From Pyricularia pennisetigena (taxonomy: Eukaryota; Ascomycota; Sordariomycetes; Magnaporthales; Pyriculariaceae): a stretch of 64,000 nucleotides of DNA. The position numbers and the translations under genes are program-made. Shown here in pieces: positions 58,455 through 64,000 of the stretch. The stretch spans positions 6,210,417 through 6,274,416 of the forward strand of contig NC_043741.1 in assembly GCF_004337985.1 (NCBI RefSeq), in the 5' to 3' direction. Within the stretch, counting starts at the first letter, position 1, and every line of letters begins with the position of its first letter. The notes beneath the pieces were generated by a model, which worked only from the letters and a program-made list of their open reading frames with translations, did no database searches and had not been told where the DNA came from.

Positions 58455-60792
58455 ATGGTAAAAGTCCCGAATCTCTTCCTCAGCGATGAGGAAATGGGCA
58501 AGAAAGATGATGATCACCGGACGGCCCGGAAACGTCTAGGCGCCGCACGGGCACCTTCAAGCCAGCGCGTCCTCCTGCAACCCCGAAGAGCCCTCAAGCG
58601 TCTTGCGCTCTTGGTTCTCGCCGTGTTCTTGGTCTACCAGTTTGTCGTCAACATCCCGACGGACGTCCCCATCAGGGATCGCCGTCGACCCAACTATTGG
58701 AATCCGGATGCTGGCCCTAGGAATGATGCACGGAAACGGCCACCGCCGGCCGTCGCTCCGGGACCAAGGGGCACCCCAGGGATGGCGCCCGCGCAGCCCG
58801 CACAGCCTGCTGCACAGGAGGCACAGCAGGCCGACGTCTTGAGCGACCATGACATCAAGTTTCCTTCCCTCGGCGCCTCTCTCTACGCCATTGCAGAGAC
58901 GGGGGGCTTCTACAAGGCGAACAAGAATGTCTTGTTTGCTGCATCGAGTCTCAAAAGCGTTGCCAATCTTCTTCCCTTCGCTTGTCAAATGGGCCAGGAG
59001 TTACGAAACTATGTTCATTTTGTGCTGATGAGCAGGAGTGGCATTGATCTCTCGCAGCTGAAAGCTATAAACGGCATTGACAAGTCTTGTCGTATTATAT
59101 TTCACGGTAATATCCAAAACGAGCCATTCAAGAGGTCACATCAAATGACTGTTTAGTAAGGCTAACACGGAATACATACGCAGATGCTCGAGCTGATAAT
59201 TCGGCAAAGTCTACCGATGACCGGCTGGCAGAAGCTGTCAAAAAAGCAGTTTGTAAGTCTGAAGCACAAGCGTCGGTTTCTATTGTTGACTGAAAGCCTG
59301 CTTGCTAACAAGGGCTAGCTCATATCACCCACTACATGAACCCGCAAGTCATCATCGTCGACAACTACGCAACCGAGGAGACATACTTCATGGATGCTAT
59401 GAAGAACCACTTCAAAACCCAGCAGACTACGTTGATCGAAATGCCATCAAATGGATTAGAAAAGCTGTCCTGGATGACGAAACTAGACAGCGCATCTCTT
59501 GCCGGTCAGTTCCCCCAAGTCTTGGTTTTGCAAACATATGCTCAACACGTAATGCGCATTCCTAACACCTGAGGTGCTTTTAGCCTGGAACAAAGTTACC
59601 ATCGACATTCTTATACATGTAACGCCCGGGCCATCCAGCAGTCTCGCCAGATTACTCAAATCACTCGGCTCTGCAGACTATAGCTCGTCCCACGTTCCTC
59701 ACATAACCATAGACTTGCCTTATAAGGTCGATCCCGAAACTGCAGGGTTGCTGCATAAATTCGTCTGGCCTCCGGGGCCTGCCGCCGGAGTCAATTCACC
59801 TCGCCAGGTTTCAGTTAGACATCGCATTACAAGGAAGGCATTGAAAGAGGACGAGAGCTCGGTTAGATTTCTTGAATCGTTTTGGCCCACGCGGCCTACA
59901 CACTCGCACGTTCTGCTCCTCTCACCTGAGGCTGAGCTCTCGTCTAATTTCTTCCACTGTTAGTCTTTTGTTTCCAATTCTATGCTCTACCTGCCTGACT
60001 CACACTGCTGCTGCAAAGCTCTGGGTTGGCTAACATTTGTCATCTACAGACCTCAAGTATACAGTCTTGGAGTACAGGTATTCCAACGCTGCCGCTCTCG
60101 AGGAGTCGGAGAGCCGTCTTTTCGGCATCAGTCTGGTATCGCCGGACGTAAATTTGGACGGATCAGGCCCGTTCATACCGCCACCTGTTGTTGACACCGC
60201 ATCACCAGGAACCTCGTCCTCGCTCCTCTGGCAAGCCCCAAATAACCACGCCATGCTCATATTCGGCAGCAAATGGGTCGAGCTTCACGGGCTCGTGTCT
60301 CAGGTGCTTGAAGTACAAGAACGCACCAGCAGAGAAGATGTTCCAAAGCTGCTGTCTCAAAAGGACATCAGCACCCAGTTCCCCGCGTGGCTAGAACACG
60401 CGCTCCGTCTCTGCCGCGCACGAAACTATTTCACGTTCTACCCTAGCCCTGCGTCATCTCCAAAGATAGCCACAGTCCACACCGAATTGCAGCGGCCTCC
60501 CGAGGAGTACAAAGACCAGCAACACGTAAAAGATCAAAGAATTGGCAACGATGAGGCCGTGATCCTATCTCGAGGTCCTCTGCTTGATACAATGTTGAAA
60601 GGCGGTGCCTTACCCCCGCTTTACGAATTGCCGACAGTTTCGTGGGACGGAGAGGCGGTGGGTATTGAAGAACATGAGGCACGCTCCTTGAAATACATTA
60701 CCGAGTTTCGAAGGACTGTGGGTGGTTGTGAGAAAGAGAAGGTGGCTGATCTCGGAGCAGACTTGTTTTGCGCAAAACCTAAGAAAAGATGA
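58455..60792 (+). CDS. Type II membrane protein, putative glycosyltransferase (GT2-like)
   Basis: Five exons, 58455-59106, 59184-59252, 59319-59504, 59584-59958 and 60050-60792, give 674 residues. A short charged cytosolic tail and a single membrane anchor (about 50-67, LALLVLAVFLVYQFVVNI with RR and KR before it) are followed by a Pro/Ala-rich stem (about 85-125). This is the layout of Golgi or ER type II glycosyltransferases. The lumenal part contains SRIIFHDARADNSA-like and IDILIHVTPG segments, WPTRPTHSHVLLLSPEAELS and FFHYLKYTVLEYRYS, which resemble a fungal group annotated as glycosyltransferase 2-like. I do not see an unambiguous DXD metal site, so the activity is inferred and the substrate unknown. 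Introns have donors GTAATA, GTAAGT, GTCAGT and GTTAGT; CTAAC branch sites are clear in the first, second and fourth introns. The stop is 151 bp from the converging DUF202 stop. Confidence 0.8.
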
Positions 60793-60943
60793 TGGGAGCG
60801 AAGGGGGCTCCGAGAAATATGTCTCAACCTTGGTTGATATTTGAGCTATTAACATCAGGGCCATGCGATGCGCGGCTCGGTAATTTTTGTGCACCTTTTG
60901 CGGAGCAATCTAAGGACCAACTAGGCTCTTCCAAAAGCTGTAA

Positions 60944-62138
60944 CTAATTCTGGATCAGCTTATTGATGACCAGCAATGTCACACATGTTCCAACGATTGT
61001 CACCACGATGAGGGTTAGGATCTAAGGCCGGCGGGTGTTAGTTCAGATTCTTGCTTAACCCAACAGGCGAAACCAGCCCAGGGGATACTGCACAAGGATA
61101 TATAGACATACACTCTGAGTCTTCCATCCCGACTGGACAAGAGCCGCACGCCTGCCGTACTTGTCGACGGTTCCTGGAGCGTGGCTTGAGCGTCAGTAAA
61201 CACGGACAGAACAAACATAAAGAGGGCAGAGAGTTGAAAGACGAAAAAAAAAGAAAAAGAAAATCCTACTGATGTAGTTTGTAAGTCCCAGCCCCAAGCA
61301 CGTGGCAGATAGGATCCAAAAGATCAACCCCAGAGGCTTGGCCATGCGGAGCTCCAACTCGCTAGGCTCGAGCTTGAGGTGGAACGACAGTATGATGGCG
61401 GCCGAGACCAGGGCCATGAACATTGCGAGGCGTAAATAGGAGAGAAAGGCTGTAGGAAACATTGTTAGTGTCGGTCTGTTGGGTGGGGAGTTTTTTTTTT
61501 TTTTTGGAATAAACCAAAATAAACCAAAATAAAATTTAATATTCGGACTAGAAAAGCAAGAGAAACATAGTTTTCGTCGGATAGAGGGCTTCATTTACTT
61601 CGTTCGTTGGCGCAATGGTCGCGACAGTCGCTCGTCTCGTTTTCAAACAGCAGGGGGCCGAGAAAGGGCCACGCGAAAAAGACGCCATCGCCGCCGCCGC
61701 GTTTGTTGGCTCTGTGAGGGAGTAGCTCAGAGTCAGAAAAACAAAATCTCGTTGTTCGAAGGGGTCAGATCATGCTTTTCTGCCTCGATATTCTACTGAA
61801 GTTTTCATGACCAAAAGAATACACAAGTATCTGCAAGGAGCAGGCCATGGTAGATAGAAAAAAAAAAAAAAAAAAAAAAAACGAGCGGCTCGCTTCCTTG
61901 TGAGATACCCTAACGGAAGCCAGCCTGATAGTCCCCCTTCCCGTCGCCGCAAGTGTGCGGGATGGCGTGTATGACAGGGCTACACAAGAGCGCAGAGTGC
62001 CATGTCTCACCTTGCAAAGGACTCGTCAACCACTATAGGGCGCATCAAGTCGTCCAAGGCCGCGCGGGCGGGTGCGCAACACGTGATGCTGAGGTCTTCC
62101 TCGTCAATCGTAGGGTCGACTGTCGTCTGCCGGTCCAT
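60944..62138 (-). CDS. DUF202 membrane protein with three transmembrane segments
   Basis: Five exons, 62138-62011, 61711-61599, 61449-61270, 61173-61112 and 61021-60944, give 186 residues. None of the exons looks like a gene alone, but all four junctions keep frame and rebuild the conserved family core: FLGPLLFENETSDCRDHCAN, then ERTFLSYLRLAMFMALVSAA, ELRMAKPLGLIFWIL and DKYGRRAALVQSGWKTQS. Three hydrophobic segments lie near 84-105, 118-138 and 162-184. The short acidic N-terminal tail is presumably cytosolic. DUF202 resembles the small membrane domain of vacuolar VTC polyphosphate-polymerase subunits, but the function of fungal DUF202 proteins is not established. Exon 3's acceptor is TACAG at 61450; donors are GTGAGA, GTAAAT, GTAGGA and GTATGT. 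Intron 1 (299 nt) is unusually long and contains a T24 run on the coding strand. Confidence 0.9.
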
Positions 62139-62332
62139 GATGTTCGGTGGGCGGCTGTTCACGTTCTCCTGATTTTCTTTTTTTTCTTTTTTCAATTTTG
62201 ACTTTAAATTTTCAGCTTTTTATTTCTATGCGTTGTTCGTCTGCTGATCATCAAACGCTGGGCGAATATTTTTTTTTTTGCTTTTCGGGTCGAGGTTATA
62301 TTAAAGAATTGACTTGCGAGACATTTACAAGT

Positions 62333-62368
<36 letters not shown>

Positions 62369-62793
62369 GGCATCGTCTTTGGCATCATGTCAGGTACAAT
62401 GAAAGGCTGCTGTTGGCACTGTGTGCTGTCCTCTAATCGTTGAATATCACACTGTATATCCATGCACTGTAAGTATACCGCTATAACTTGTTATATGGTT
62501 GTTAAGTGCGGGCGACCGCCTCAGCTGGAGGAAAGAAAGTGCATCTGATTGATTGGCTCTTTTTCCTTGTACATAGCAAGCAGCCCCTCTGCCATTGAAA
62601 TTTGGGTATCTTGAACGCCGAAAACACAGCCCATCATCTATCTATCTGAGCTACACTACACTAGGTAGGTAAGTAGGTAGGTAATAACCATCTCGGGAAA
62701 CCAACATTGTCCATCATACGGTGCCCGAAACCGAATGATTGGAATCTGTAGAGTTGCCTCGACTCGATGGGTCATATATATAAATCAAACTCC
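62139..62793. other. Intergenic region, DUF202 promoter / SPC97 3' side
   Basis: 655 bp between two leftward genes. It contains the (GA)15 repeat and, at 62660-62682, a cluster of TAGGTAGGTA units. No gene is seen. Confidence 0.6.
62337..62366. repeat. Dinucleotide microsatellite (GA)15
   Basis: Fifteen perfect GA units about 200 bp upstream of the DUF202 start codon; on that gene's coding strand it reads (TC)15, a form often found in fungal promoters. Confidence 0.92.
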
Positions 62794-63233
62794 TCAGGTG
62801 CTATCATTGTCGGGTTCTCTTGCCCCGGGTGTCTCAATCCCCTCGCTCGCCGCGCTAAGTCGGGCGCACAAGCTCAGCAGTACCACCGTCTCCGTCGCGG
62901 CATAGTGGTTGAGTGAGTCTAGCATGATGTGTAGGTGTCGACTAAAATTCACCTCCCACTTGGCGAGGATCTCAAACATGTTGTCTCTGGGCTTCTCCCC
63001 ACCCGATGAGTGTGAGGATTTACTCTCTGTAGGGAGGGCCTGTATGAGCGCCCAGTCCCGATCCGACATGCCCGCTGGCTTTGTTGGTCCTGCCAGGTCC
63101 GGATCTGCCTTTTTCAACTCCTGATTGAACCACCTACTGTAGGTGGCAAAGAGCAAGACGGTGTGCATTAGTTTGGCGTTGATCTGATGGGTTACGTCAA
63201 GATAGTCAGCGCGGCCATTCTTTTGTCGCTTTG

Positions 63234-63265
<32 letters not shown>

Positions 63266-64000
63266 AATTTTGCTGAATTTCCTTACCTTTAGGAGCTTAC
63301 TGTTTGTAAGCATACACTCCTTTAGGCACGTGTCCAAAAAGCCCACGTGGTCCTGCATCAACTCGTCCACAGTCCGCGTCAATCCCTTAGCACCCTCCTT
63401 TTTCTCGAGGCTTTGCATGAACTTGTGCCAGTTCGGCTGGATGACCTCAGCCGTGCAAAAATAGAGCAGCTGCTGGACAAATACCAGCATTCGCGCACGT
63501 AGCGTGAGAACGCGCCTCTTGAATACCTCGATTCGGTGTGATGAACTTCGGCGGGTCCAAAGTGCCCATTGGTTGTGAGCTTGCCAATGGTTCGATAAAA
63601 GAGACTCGAGGTGACGTAGAGACAGCAGGTAACGAAACAAAGCCTGGTAGCGCCACACAGTCTTTCGGCTGATAACTAGAGATACCGGAAAGGGCACTGC
63701 GTAGTCGAGCTGCAAGCAGTTGAACCCGATGGCACTCTTGTCCGTCTCGGAGGGCATGCTTGTTGAGGGCTGAAAAGTCTCACCCACATCAAGACCGGTA
63801 ATGTTGACTACTCGTTGCAGTGACTTGATCAGAGGGACCTCGTTCATCTCTACTTTGACGTCCTCCTTGAAAGGATCTAGAGAGACCACAGTGCCGGGCT
63901 GGCGCAGCACCAAGTCCAGCAGTGACTGCAGCTTGCTCGTGTTGACCGACTTGACGGGCCTCTTAAGCTCCGCGGCACCAAGCTCGAGAAAGTAAGAGAA
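62794..64000 (-). CDS. SPC97: Gamma-tubulin complex component 2 (SPC97/GCP2), C-terminal part
   Basis: The gene enters from the right edge. Exons 64000-63287 and 63183-62794 give the last 367 residues; the N-terminal part lies outside the window. GCP2 with GCP3 binds gamma-tubulin to form the small complex that nucleates microtubules at the spindle pole body. The sequence shows the GRIP2 region: SVNTSKLQSLLDLVLRQPG, DPFKEDVKVEMNEVPL, FNCLQLDYAVPFPVSLVI, RYQALFRYLLSLRHLE and HVGFLDTCLKECMLTN, which fit GCP2 rather than GCP3-6. The last intron (103 nt) joins SKLLK to INAKLMHTVLLFATYSRWF in phase 0; it has donor GTAAGG, branch CTGAC and a run of 28 A on the coding strand. The C terminus (about 90 residues) carries a Ser/Lys-rich insert and ends EPDNDST. 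Confidence 0.94.

Overview
The window is nuclear DNA of a filamentous ascomycete (Pezizomycotina, most likely a sordariomycete; a Magnaporthales-type fungus is my guess, not shown). The reasons are short introns of about 60-160 nt with GTRNGT-type donors and CTAAC/CTGAC branch sites close to the acceptor, single-copy eukaryotic genes of typical fungal length, a Zn2Cys6 regulator, and a peroxisomal Lon protease. All exon boundaries were worked out by hand from splice signals, frame continuity and family similarity.

Layout: 1-5185 (-) is the N-terminal ~1690 residues of a Furry/Tao3/Mor2 (PAG1) morphogenesis scaffold, running off the left edge. 8361-10570 (+) is NADPH-cytochrome P450 reductase. 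13950-15934 (+) is a seven-exon protein with two RRMs. 16555-17938 (-) is the RIO2 kinase, divergent from 18653-21584 (+), proteasome subunit RPN1. 22016-24443 (-) is MLH1. 28307-30506 (-) is a Zn2Cys6 regulator with a PAS-like region, whose zinc cluster contains an 8-nt exon. 30507-46546 is about 16 kb with no gene I can support, broken by two assembly gaps. 46547-49705 (-) is peroxisomal Lon protease ending in SRL, divergent from 51198-52174 (+), RFA2/RPA32. 53520-54540 (-) is isopentenyl diphosphate isomerase. 55511-57603 (-) is the ribosomal-protein import adaptor SYO1. 58455-60792 (+) is a type II membrane, glycosyltransferase-like protein, convergent with 60944-62138 (-), a five-exon DUF202 membrane protein. 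62794-64000 (-) is the C-terminal part of gamma-tubulin complex component 2 (SPC97/GCP2), running off the right edge.

The genes are mostly housekeeping: ribosome biogenesis (RIO2, SYO1), protein turnover (RPN1, Lon), DNA replication and repair (RFA2, MLH1), sterol/isoprenoid and P450 metabolism (IDI1, CPR), and morphogenesis and the cytoskeleton (TAO3, SPC97). They do not form a metabolic cluster. I see no CRISPR array, recognisable transposon, tRNA or rRNA.

No clearly new biological system is visible. The points most worth a second look are the 16-kb gene-free block, the 8-nt exon inside the zinc cluster, the 4-nt first coding exon of RFA2 together with paired MluI cell-cycle boxes, a perfect 24-bp palindrome just inside the Lon start, a (CA)13 repeat 30 bp upstream of the MLH1 start, and intergenic inverted repeats and TAGGTAGGTA motifs.
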